A DNA stretch of 64,000 bases, taken from contig NC_071331.1 of assembly GCF_010183535.1 (NCBI RefSeq), positions 25,048,001 through 25,112,000 on the forward strand, given 5' to 3'. The notes below the pieces were generated by a model. That model was not told the origin of the DNA. It saw only the letters and a program-made list of their open reading frames with translations, and did not search any database. The translations under genes and the position numbers were made by a program. Positions within the stretch are counted from its first letter, which is position 1. Each line of letters starts with the position of its first letter. This document shows, one piece after another, positions 53,636 to 63,680 of the stretch. Origin of the DNA: Caenorhabditis remanei (lineage: Eukaryota > Nematoda > Chromadorea > Rhabditida > Rhabditidae).

Positions 53636-55009
53636 TCACCACTTAAAAGAAGAGTTCAACGATGTGTCGAGCGTCGAGTTCACCCCGCCTCCAAACGATT
53701 TTCGTGTCTCCTCGTTCTTCAGTCTTCTGAGACGACTCGCACGGTTTTCGTGTGGTGTCATCATATCTCCACCGACGATCAGTGATGTGTTCATTGTAGT
53801 CTTGGTGGTTGGCGGCTAGAAACAGAGAGAGAGATTAGATATGTAAACTCGCTCCACTGGACTTTTCTAGAAAGGAGTTTCTAGAAAGGACTTTCTAGAA
53901 AAATACAGGGAAGAAATGAGGCATTCGTGAGATTAGATATGCTCAGAAAGCTCGCTCTACTAGACTTTTCTAGAAAGATCTTCCAGAAAGATCTTCCAGA
54001 AAGAACTTTCCAAAAAGATCGTCTAGTGAGTCATTCCTGATTCTCAATCGAGCGCGTTTGCATCATTTGCATCGCTTACCATTCTCCTTGTCGCACCCAA
54101 CGAGCTTCTCGGTGTCGATGTGAACAGAGGCTTCGGTACCGGATTCGGAATTGATCGTCGTGGCGGTCCTGGATTCTTCGGAAGCATGAATCTCTTCTGC
54201 TTCGGTGAGGAGAAATCTAGCTTCGGCACTTCTCCCCGCGGCTCACCGAGCAACTCTGTCATTTTACATGCCTTTGTTCTCGGTGAATACGGTGATCCCG
54301 TTGCGTTACGTATGATGGTCTAAAGTAATCGCACGATGAGACCAGGGATACCAATGCATCCGCGCTCTATTGACAAGAATGGCACTTTTTTTGCCAATAG
54401 AGCGCGGATGTATTGGTAGCCCTGGCCTCATCGTGTAATCGGTCAATGATCAGATAGTTATCAATCACTATCTCTTTCTCTCCTTATCATTGTTTACGGT
54501 GTCCCCCCTTTATAGGGTCATAATAGTCTCAACGCACCCGAAACTCATCAATTGGCATTGGGGACACCGGCGACATCGGCCAGTTTTTGTCGTTTTCCTT
54601 TTCTTCCGTTTTGATGCCAACGGTTTTCTTCGTTTTCGGTTCTGTGATCTTTTTATAATCATCATCTGATATCCCTTGTTGTTGCAACAGCATGAGCCCG
54701 GCTCGTGTCACGATTCCTCGTAGGAGTTGATGCGTTAGATGAGACTGGAAATTGTGTTACGGTATCTTGTGTCGATTTACGCAAGGCGCTCGTAAAACGA
54801 CACGTAACACATATGCAGGCCGTGTTGCAAAAGAGAGGTGAGATATCTCTTGTTGCAACTGCGCTCCATCGAAAAACCCTTTTTCTCTTCGGTTTCGGCA
54901 GAGCGCGGTTGTAAGAATCGGCTGCTGGCGTTCCTAGGACGCGTGTCAGTTATCCTACCGTATCATTCTTCTCCAGTTGCTGTTCACTGCCTTGCTTCTT
55001 TCCAAGCAT
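53636..55009 (-). CDS. Unrecognised 225-residue basic protein
   Basis: Four minus-strand exons (54959-55009, 54538-54744, 54080-54319, 53636-53815) join in phase and begin MLGKKQGSEQQLEKNDT. The rest is low in hydrophobic residues and has many S, T, P and K. Short motifs include MSPVSPMPIDEFR, TGSPYSPRTKACKMTELLG and SSPKQKRFMLPKNPGPPRRS. The sequence ends with SLIVGGDMMTPHENRASRLR and a final LDTSLNSSFKW. Several S-P sites suggest regulation by proline-directed kinases, and the overall look is that of a disordered nuclear or cytoskeletal adaptor. No domain or membrane segment is visible and I do not recognise an orthologue. It is divergent with the NAPRT gene across a 1.4-kb gap. Intron 1 contains a hairpin element. 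Confidence 0.75.
54343..54442. repeat. Hairpin with ACGATGAGACCAGGGATACC ends
   Basis: CACGATGAGACCAGGGATAC and CAATGCATCCGCGCTCTATT face AATAGAGCGCGGATGTATTG and CCCTGGCCTCATCGTG. The stem is about 44 bp with few mismatches. It sits in intron 2 of the 53636-55009 gene and looks like a distinct family from GCGCTCTACCGAAA. Confidence 0.85.
54838..54916. repeat. Short hairpin, GCGCTCCATCGAAA copy
   Basis: TTGCAACTGCGCTCCATCGA faces TTCGGCAGAGCGCGGTTGTA across a 20-bp loop, in intron 1 of the 53636-55009 gene. Confidence 0.75.
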
Positions 55010-55164
55010 ACCCGATTTCGTAGTGTAACCCGGGGATTTATAGAAATAAGTGGAATTTCAAAAATAGTTGTTTTTTTGTTTTTTTTGTAGATTTGGAATA
55101 TCAGAATAACACGTTGAAATCAATACGCCAAGATTTTTGCTATAAAATTTGAAATGCCGCTTCT

Positions 55165-55888
55165 AACTAGGGATTGTCATGGAGTCGTGTGACGTGATCT
55201 ATATCATTGGAAAGCTGAAATCACACTGATTCCAAATATATATTCAGTTTTTGCCCTCGATGTCCGGTATTCGAGAAAAATGAGGTGAAAGTTCTGGAAA
55301 ATGACAAATTATGACCTTTCTGACACTTGCAAAAAAAAATTCAACAAATTTTTTCGCGTGTCAGAAAAAAATATACAATTTGTCTTTTTTCAAAACTTTG
55401 ACCTCGTTTTTCTCGAATACCAGGTATCGAGGGCAAAAACTGAATATATATTTGAAATCAGCGTTTTTTCAGTTTTCTAATGATATAGGTCACGCCCTAT
55501 AACTGACTTCATGACTGTAACTATTTCTCCCCAGGACTTGGTCTATTTCAAGGGTTAAAAAGGAACCCCGGTATTCAAAAATTTGAGATTTTTTGATATG
55601 AATCGATTCTGAAAGCCAAGGAAAAGAGAAAGTAATCTTGGAGCTAGGTCTGAAAATCAGTCTGAACGGAGTTATATGGTCTCAAAATGCCAAAAATCGC
55701 TCATGTAGTTTTTCAGTAAATTTCGGAGAATTTTTATCGAAATCTACTGAAAAACTACCCGAGCGCTTTTTGGCATTTTGAGGTCTCATAACTCCGTTCA
55801 GACTGATTTTCAGACCTACCTCCAAGATGATTTTCTCTTTTCACGGAGATTCTGAATCGATTCATATCCAAAAATCCTATATTTTGGA
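55165..55888. repeat. Two adjacent palindromic elements in a divergent promoter region
   Basis: At 55165-55515 is a full CATTGGAAAGCTGA-family palindrome. At 55565-55888 is another, whose arms read TTGATATGAATCGATTCTGA, GGTCTGAAAATCAGTCTGAA and CGGAGTTATATGGTCTCAAA and are mirrored after 55720. Both lie between the divergent 53636-55009 gene and NAPRT. The rest, to 56413, includes a CT-rich tract (56330-56390) before the NAPRT start. Confidence 0.75.
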
Positions 55889-56413
55889 ATAGTGGTGTCC
55901 TCCTACTGGACCTTTATCGGTTTTGAGCGATTTCCCTGCTTTTTTCGAGATTTTTGAGATTAAAATCCACTTTCAAGTGGATTAAGGCTAAAATATGGCC
56001 TATCGGCGCCTCTTTCTGACAGCCTAGATCGTGCAGAACGGAAATTCCGAAATTTTTCGGAATTTTTTTTTTGTCCTGACGGAAATTTCTGAAACAAAAC
56101 GGAAAAATTCCGAATTTCCGAAAGTTTCAGTTCTGCGCATCCTTGGTCTGGATATAGACATCCCGTTAATCATCCTCCACCCTCATCACACCCCTCAAAA
56201 GTATGTTGTGTAAAGTGGTCAGTCGAGTCAGCCGGCCGGCCCTCCCCTCCGCCCCTTCTTCTCAATCAAAGAGAGCTCAGCTCTGTGAGAAGCGGCGGCT
56301 GCTCCAAGATAGATTGTACTCTGTGCTCTTCTGCACTCTTCTTCTTCTCCGTCATCTTCTCTTTTTTCTTCTCCACTAACACGATTTTTTTCCAGATTCA
56401 AAACTAGAAAAGA

Positions 56414-59400
56414 ATGGCATTTATCTTGCCATCAGGTTAGTTTTAGCTATATTTATGTGTTTAGTTTTTGCTTGTTGTTTTGCACTTTATAACGTTGAAA
56501 TTCTGATTCTACGCTACTAATTGGGATTCTGGAATTCTGGAATCTGAGGTCAAAAAGGAAGCGGAAGAATCCTTAAATTGGCGGAATTTTAGTACGGTAG
56601 CAAAAAGTGTTCAATAGATGAAATTTTCAGCACAAATTGGTCTATCGACTAGAAAAAACAGGACCCAAAAATATTAAAAATTGAAAGATTTACAGTCATT
56701 TAAGCGTAAATCTTTCAGTTTTTAATATTTTTGGGTCTTGCTTTTTCCAATTGATAGACAAATTTGTGCTGCAAATTTCCTCTATGGAACATTTCCTGCT
56801 ACCGTCCTAAAGAAAAGCTATTCCGTCAACTCTTCCGCCGCAAGCTTGCAAAAAAAAGGGGCGGAGCCTCCTCTTGCAACAATGTCCATGTTCAAAGTCC
56901 ACCATATTGTTATTGTGTTCCATGACTCATTCAAAAACAATTTTTTCGCAATTTCAGAAAATGAAAATTTCAGAATCAATCGACGGTTCGCCGACGTGCA
57001 ACGGACTCCACATGAACGGACAAGACTCTTTAGTTCAGCCTCTGCTGACCGACTTCTACCAAATCACAATGTGTTACGCCTACTGGAAAACAGGCACACA
57101 CAACGAGCCGGCGGTGTTTGACGTGTTCTTCCGCAAGAATCCGTTCCACGGAGAGTTCACCGTCTTCGCGGGGCTTGAGGATTGTCTTCGCTTTGTGGAG
57201 AACTTTAAGTTCAGTCAGAGTGATATCGAGTACGTGAAGAAGATTCTTCCGGAAAACGCGGAGCCAGAGTTCTACGAGTACCTTGAAACACTCGATGGAA
57301 GTCATTTGACTATCGAAGCGGTTCGAGAGGGATCCGTTGTTTTCCCGAAAGTCCCTCTTATCACTATCTACGGACCATTGGCAATGTGCCAACTTCTCGA
57401 GACATCTTTCCTGAATCTTGTCAACTATGCGAGTCTCGTTGCCACAAATGCCGCGCGATTCCGTCAGGCATCTGGCGCCAAGTTGTCTTTGCTGGAATTC
57501 GGATTGCGTAGAGCGCAGGGACCGAACGGCGGATTGACGGCTAGCAAGTATTGCTATATTGGTGGTTTCGATGGGACGAGCAATGTGTTGGCTGGAAAGT
57601 TGTTTGGAATACCGGTGAAGGGAACACAGGCGCACAGCTTCATCTGCTCGTTCTCGTCACCAGATGAGGTAGGACCGTTTTACTTGAAAAACGGGCCGTA
57701 ATTGAGTTACGGCCCCTTCAAACTGTGTTTTATGAGCTGAAAAATATACCAAAATGTAGATCTCAGCGAGTTTCATGTCTATGACCTACTACGGGCCGGG
57801 TAGTGAATCGTTAATGTACCGCGGGCCGGTCTAGAATGGCTGTTTTGCTCATTTTCGCGTTGTTGGCACTTTTTCCCTGCTTAATGTGTCGAGAGTCTGG
57901 AAAAGGTACCAAAAACGCAAAAATGGTCCAAAAAGGGCTTTTAGACTTGCTTTTAGAAATACTACGATATGGAATTCTTGTTCATTGGAGCACGTTTGCA
58001 TTTATCCATCATTGAATTTTTCCCACTTTTTTCCAGTTTTTACACGAAGGAAGGATGATTTATGAAAGAAACTTTAAATTGTTTGAGTTTCTTTCATAAA
58101 TCATCCTTCCTTCGTGTAAAAACTGGAAAAAAGTGAGAAAAATTCACTAATGGAAAAAAGCAAGCGCGCTCCAATGCACAAGAGTTCCATTTCGTAACAG
58201 TTTTAGAAGCAAGTACCGTCTTTTTTTGACCATTTTTGCGTTTTTGGCACTTTTTCCTAGTCCATGGCACATTAATCCGGAAAAAGTGCCAAAAACGCGA
58301 AAATTAGCAAAACAGCCATTCTAGCTGAAACGCGACACAGTAACGATTTGCCATCCGGCCCGTGGTAGGTCAAGGATATAGAGCTCGTCGAGATCTACAT
58401 TTTGGAATATTTTTCAGCTCATAATATTGAGTTTGAAGCGAGTTACACGCCAGATCAGTTGACAAGTACTCTCGGAGTGCTGAAATTCCATATAATCCAT
58501 CCTAAATTTGAAATTTTCAGCTGAAACTCCGTTCTCTCAACCACAAAGAGACCGCCGAGACAATGGATCTCTTCCAAGCATCCATCGAGAAACGCGGATG
58601 GCTTCTCGACCAGATGGCATGGGGTGTCGTACAATCAGAAGTTTCCGACGGAGAGCTCACCGCATTCGTCGCCTACGCAATCGCTTTCCCAGATTCGTTC
58701 CTCGCGTTGATTGATACGTATGACGTGCTTCGTAGTGGAGTCGTCAACTTTGTCGCCGTCTCGTTGGCTCTTCATGATTTCGGATATCGATCGATGGGAT
58801 GTCGAATTGATTCTGGAGACTTGTCGTATCTCTCCAAAGAGTTGAGACGTCGTTTTGTGAAAGTCGCTGCTCTGTAAGTGACTATTGACACGGCACACGC
58901 TTCTACACAACCGCGCTCTACTGAAACCGAGCATTTCGGTGGAGCGCAGTTGTAAGGACTGTGCAAACTGAAAAAATCTCAATAAAAGTGATTTTTTCAG
59001 CAAAGAAGAATACAAATTCTTCGAAACGATGTGTATCGTCGCTTCCAATGATATCAATGAGGAAACCATTATGTCGTTAAACGAGCAGAAGCACGAGATT
59101 AACGCATTCGGAGTTGGAACTCATTTGGTGACGTGTCAGAAGCAGCCGGCACTCGGATGTGTCTATAAGGTATATCATGTCTTAAATTACAATAATTGTT
59201 ATTGTTACTCACTGCATTGTTAAGTTAAATAATCCCATACTTGTCAAAGCCCGGACACTGTGAAAAAATTTCCGAATAATTTTCGAAAAACTTTTTTTTT
59301 GAAATTTTTTGACCGATCAAACAGAACTATTCGAAAAAAAAATCGTTGATGCGTGAAAAAATGAGTTTTTCGGTGGCGAAAATCTTGAAATTGTATGAAA

Positions 59401-61748
59401 TCTGTAAGTATTTCTAAAACAGACTCCCGAAGTATGTTTTTGAATACAAAATTAGAAAAAATTCCGAAAAATCACGATTTTTGTTACCTCATTTTGAAAA
59501 CTTAAATAGAAATTTCTAAATTTTTCTAAATTTTTGGAATACCGCAGTCCCCCTTTAATGAGCTGGAAAAAGTGTGAAAAACACGAATACAGTATTTAAA
59601 AAACCTTTCTAACTTAACTTCTCTGAAAAGGCCCGGCCCGAGCCTTGACAAGTCTGAGACTATTCATTCTCTATCCGTTGTATGTACCCTGTCAATCTCT
59701 ATTCTGTTTTGTAGCTGGTCGCACAATCCGCACAGCCAAAGATAAAGCTGAGTCAGGATGTGACGAAGATCACGATTCCCGGCAAGAAGAAGTGCTATCG
59801 AATCTTTGGAAAAAATGGATCGGCGATTCTTGACTTGATGATGCTGGAGGACGAGCCGGAGCCACAGCCGAATGAACAGATTTTGTGTCGACATCCGTTT
59901 GAGGTTGGTGGAGATACAGTACCGCTAAGGTTATCAGCTTTGGCTGTTTTCAGTGGAAAATGATCAAGTGTATTTCGGTGTCACCTGATGGTCCGACAAA
60001 TTTTATTTTGTATAGGTTGGATAGAGCAAAAATGGCACATTATTTTTGTAGGGACACTCCCTAGATAGTTATAGGTTGTCAAAGTAATTTATCCCTGAAA
60101 TCGTCTAATTTCAGTGCTTTTACAGGGATAAATTACTTTGACAACTTGTAACTTTCCAGGTAGTGTCCCTACAAAAAAATGGTCAACTACGAAAATTATG
60201 TGCTATTTTTGCTCTGTCTAACCCATACAGAATAAAATTTATCGGACAATCAGGTGACACCGAAATACACTTGGTCATTTTTCACTAAAAATGGCAAAAG
60301 TTGATAACTGTATGAGCGGCAGACTTGCAACATTTGAAAATTTGAAAATTTTTTCGATTTTTTTTGCAAAAAAGTCGATTTTTCCACTATGTTTTTACAT
60401 TTCGATAAAATACAAGCTTACATAAAATTTTTGATGAAAATTTTTGATAAAAATGCCATTTTCTCACAGGAATCGAAACGAGCACTCGTCAACGCGAGTA
60501 AAATCATCAAATTGCACAATGTCTATTGGAAAGACGGTGTCCTTGCCACACCCCTTCCGACACTCAATGAGATTAAGGAGCACGTGAATTTATCGATCAG
60601 TCAGACACTTCGTGAGGATCATCGTCGTTATTTGAATCCGACGCCGTATAAGGTGAGAAGGAAATATGGAAATTTCTGGTTTTGTTAGCAGTTAGAAATA
60701 TCTGAAATTCGTTGTAATTTGGCAGATTTTTGACAGAAATCGGTTTTTGAAATCGGTTAGAAATAGGCTGAAAATCGTTGAAATTTGGTTGAAATTGGCA
60801 AAAATTGATAAAATTCACTAAATGCGAGCTCCGCTTTTTTGCGATTCGAACAGAAAATGTCTTATTTTTTAATTTAAAAAAAAACAAATTTTGAACGAAA
60901 TTTTTTGAATTTTCTCCGAAAATGTCGAATTTTTGACTATACTTCAGAATTCTCTCATAAGCTATTAATGCATTAAGAAATCGGATTTTTTTCAATATAA
61001 AATTCCAAAAATTTGGTCAAAAAATAGGTACCTTTTCTTGAGTTAAAAACGGTTGAAAATGGCTTTAAAAAATGATTAAACCCGGTTAAAACATGGCTAA
61101 AAACGGCTAAAATAGCTAAATTACTAAAAATGAAAATATCTGAAAATTGCTTTTAAAAAAAACAAAGGTTGTTTAATAACAGACTTGCAACGGGCCGGGC
61201 CGGAATGAAAATTTCCAGGGCCCGGTTCGGCCCGCGGCCCGGCCCGGCCCGGCCCGGCCCGGCCCGGCCCGGAAGTTCAGTACTGAAAAAAAATTCAAAT
61301 TTTTTTTTTCGAAAATTTCCAGATTTTTTTGAAAAATATTTCTTAAAAACAATTTTTTGTAGGCTTCGAATGTTTTTGAGAAATATACTTGAGGAAAAAT
61401 ATGGAAAATGTTCAAAAAATAAATTTTTGGACAAAAAATTGTAGTGAAAAAAGTTCAAAAATTCAAATCCGGGCCGACCGGGCCGGGCCGGGCCGGAGCT
61501 TTCTCGGCCCGGCCCGGAATCTTGCAAGTCTGGTTTAATAATGGTTCAAAGTCACTTACAAATCGCTTAAAAATGGCTAAAAATGGTTAAAAATCACTAA
61601 AAATAGCTAATTTGGCCTAAAAAACACATAAAATGCAAAAATTACTCAAAAATACTTCCTTTTTTCCCAGGTATCCGTCTCGGAACGTCTCTACCAATTC
61701 CTCCACGAACTATGGCTTCAAAACGCACCGATTGGACAACTCGAATAG
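56414..61748 (+). CDS. nprt-1: Nicotinate phosphoribosyltransferase
   Basis: Seven exons (56414-56435, 56974-57668, 58521-58873, 59001-59169, 59715-59903, 60470-60652, 61671-61748) join in phase to 562 residues, close to the human 538. The enzyme makes nicotinate mononucleotide from nicotinic acid and PRPP with ATP, the first step of the Preiss-Handler NAD pathway in the cytosol. Evidence includes [19 protein letters not shown], the PRPP-region [29 protein letters not shown], and GTQAHSF with H228 as the residue expected to be phosphorylated. Later motifs include [17 protein letters not shown] and [10 protein letters not shown]. In exon 4, [13 protein letters not shown] matches the family's phosphate-binding loop. 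The short first exon MAFILPS splices to GAATCAATC; an upstream acceptor at 56957 would need an alternative start at 56961. Introns contain several palindromic elements. Confidence 0.95.
56633..56776. repeat. Inverted repeat in NAPRT intron 1
   Basis: TCAGCACAAATTGGTCTATC and ACCCAAAAATATTAAAAATT face AATTTTTGGGTCTTGCTTTT-type and GATAGACAAATTTGTGCTGC sequences, with the axis near 56700. The hairpin is about 144 bp with stems of about 60. Confidence 0.8.
57683..58470. repeat. Nested palindromic elements in NAPRT intron 2
   Basis: The outer arms are of the CGGGCCGTAATTGAGTTACG / AATATTGAGTTTGAAGCGAG family and end near GTTGACAAGTACT. In the middle, a separate hairpin (57975-58195) has CATTGGAGCACGTTTGCATT and TACACGAAGGAAGGATGATT facing their mirrors. 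One element thus sits inside another. Confidence 0.75.
58900..58962. repeat. Short hairpin in NAPRT intron 3
   Basis: ACACAACCGCGCTCTACTGA faces CATTTCGGTGGAGCGCAGTT with a very short loop, one of the most compact copies of the GCGCTCTACCGAAA family. It nearly fills the intron. Confidence 0.8.
59955..60285. repeat. Palindromic element in NAPRT intron 5
   Basis: Second copy of the family at 19855-20180. It begins AATGATCAAGTGTATTTCGG and ends CCGAAATACACTTGGTCATT, with GTAGGGACACTCCCTAG and TAACTTTCCAGGTAGTGTCC inside. Confidence 0.85.
61181..61532. repeat. GGGCC-rich inverted element in NAPRT intron 6
   Basis: The left end ACAGACTTGCAACGGGCCGG and the right end CCGGCCCGGAATCTTGCAAG with TCTGG are inverted. 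The left arm contains seven head-to-tail CGGCC units (GGCCCGGCCCGGCCCGGCCC). The right arm has fewer. AT-rich DNA lies between. The repeated unit seems to have expanded within one arm only. Confidence 0.8.
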
Positions 61749-62368
61749 ATTTCATTCCACAATTTTCCCCAATTTTCTCTTTTTTTTTCCTTCCCCTCCC
61801 ACTGGACGTTTACTCATTATTTGTCTTCTTCCCCTACTTCTTCTCCACTCCAATTTTTTCGTTTCTCGGTTTTTTTCTTCATTTTTCTTGCTATTTCAAT
61901 AGTGTGTCTTGGCTTTAAATATGCTATTCCCCCCCACTCCAAACTCTTCTATGTAAATTGTCTCAGAAAAATGTCTCTCGCAAAAAATGATTCATAATTA
62001 AGTCATTTTTAGAAGACGTCACACACTCTCTTTTGCACTCCTTTTTGTGAGTACATACACATTTTCCCTCTTTGAGACCCCCCAATTAACGATGGTCAGT
62101 GAGCATACTTTGTGCTCACCGGAAGAGGTTTCAGGTTTCAGATATCTTTCGCTGTAGTCGTTACACAATTTTCTTCTTTTTTCAACGAAAAAAACTTCCA
62201 AATTCATGAACCTCTGGCGCGCCTTCGACGCGTTTCTCTCAACTTGAGGTTTCTAGAAATGTATAGACAGGAAGTGATATAAGCAATCAGTTTTCTCATG
62301 AGGGTTTCAGAGGAAATTTTTTTCTTGTCTGGTATTTTTTTTTTCAGAAGATGTTTATTGTTGCGCGG

Positions 62369-62523
62369 CCGTGTACTCCTCTCGGACAAGATTTTTTGCT
62401 CAATTCCTCTCGTTTTCTCACTTTTTCCAACAAAATAGGTAGTTTTTCTATTTTTTTTTCGATTTCGAAATATTAAGGAACCGAGGAATTGAAGAAAAAA
62501 TCTTGTCCGAGAGGACTACACGG
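62369..62523. repeat. Hairpin with CCGTGTACTCCTCTCGGACA ends
   Basis: The left arm CCGTGTACTCCTCTCGGACA and AGATTTTTTGCTCAATTCCT face GAGGAATTGAAGAAAAAATC and TTGTCCGAGAGGACTACACGG. A piece of the left arm (GTGTACTCCTCTCGGA) also occurs at 12489 inside the transposon. Confidence 0.85.
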
Positions 62524-62655
62524 TGGAGAAAATTCATTTTGAGCCGATTTTTAGCACATCCGTCAATGATAAAAGTTTCTTAGAATTGTGGGAGGTATCG
62601 GAATTTGCAATTAAAAATATTAGTCCTCCTTTGAGCCCTATCTTAATGTTTAACA

Positions 62656-63098
62656 TACAGTACCGCTCAAAAGTATAATAAGTTTTGGTTTTTTCAGTTG
62701 AAAAGGTCCGACTTTGAGAGTGTGTCATGGTAATACTTATTGTCCCATCAAGTAGATTTTTAATGGATCATACAGATCAAGAGAAGAGCTCCATTTTTGT
62801 AGTTGACAACTTTTTCGTACGGACTCTCCTTAGAGAGTTATGGTCGTTTTAAAAGGACAGCTCAAAAATCGCACATTTTTGCACTGAAAAGAGTCTATTA
62901 CTTTGTCGATATGTAACTTGCCAGGGAATGTCCGTACGAAAAAGTTGTCAACTACAAAAATGAAGCTCTAGCTTTGATCTTTAGGATCCATTAAAAATCT
63001 ACTTGATGGGACTATAAGTATTACCATGACACAATCTCAAAGTTTGCCGTTTTCAACTAAAAAAACCAAAACTTAACATACTTTTGAGCGGTACTGTA
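62656..63098. repeat. Most complete TACAGTACCGCTCAAAAGTA palindromic element
   Basis: The 443-bp unit begins TACAGTACCGCTCAAAAGTA and ends CTTTTGAGCGGTACTGTA. Arms mirror GTTTTTTCAGTTGAAAAGG, ACTTTGAGAGTGTGTCATGG and CCATTTTTGTAGTTGACAAC. Copies elsewhere in the window lack one or both outer 20-bp ends. Confidence 0.9.
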
Positions 63099-63364
63099 CC
63101 ACATATGCAACAGTATAAAATTTATTTTGGTCTTCTGATATTTTATATTCCTCCCCTCTCTCGAGATGATTCAAAACGTTTCGAGTGACTCATCGATTGA
63201 GAGGAAATACATAGAAACAGTTTACAGTTTTTATGTACCGCCCAATGCTGTCGCACGGCCGCCCGCGGCTTACAAGGCCGCCGAGGACTGAAAAAACGGA
63301 CTGAATTTTGGCTGTCTGAAGAAGCGAAAGCGTTCCATGACTGGGAACTCCGAGAAAAATTGCA

Positions 63365-63680
63365 TACTTGCAAACCGGGCCAACACGGGCCGAAACGGGC
63401 AACTCGCTTCAAACTCAATATTATGAGCTGAAAAATATACCAAACTGTAGATCTCAGCGAGTTCTATGTCTATGATATAATACGGGCCGGGAAAAGTGCC
63501 AAAAACGCGAAAACTGTCATAAAACCATTCTAGCCCGGACCGCGGCACAATAATGAATAGCCATCCGGCCCGTATTATATCATAGACATTGAACTCGTTG
63601 AAATCTACATTTTGGTATATTTTTCAGCTCATAATATTGAGTTTGAAGCGAGTTACGCGCCGGCCCGTCATGAATCATTG
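63365..63680. repeat. Palindromic element, ACTTGCAAACCGGGCC family
   Basis: The left end GCATACTTGCAAACCGGGCC leads into AATATTATGAGCTGAAAAAT. The middle has AAAAGTGCCAAAAACGCGAA, and the right arm returns through ATTTTGGTATATTTTTCAGC to GAAGCGAGTTACGCGCCGGC. The right tip is weakly preserved. Confidence 0.8.

Noticed and set aside
57030..57635. 201-codon minus-strand frame opposite NAPRT exon 2
   Set aside because: It is the antisense shadow of a well-supported coding exon.
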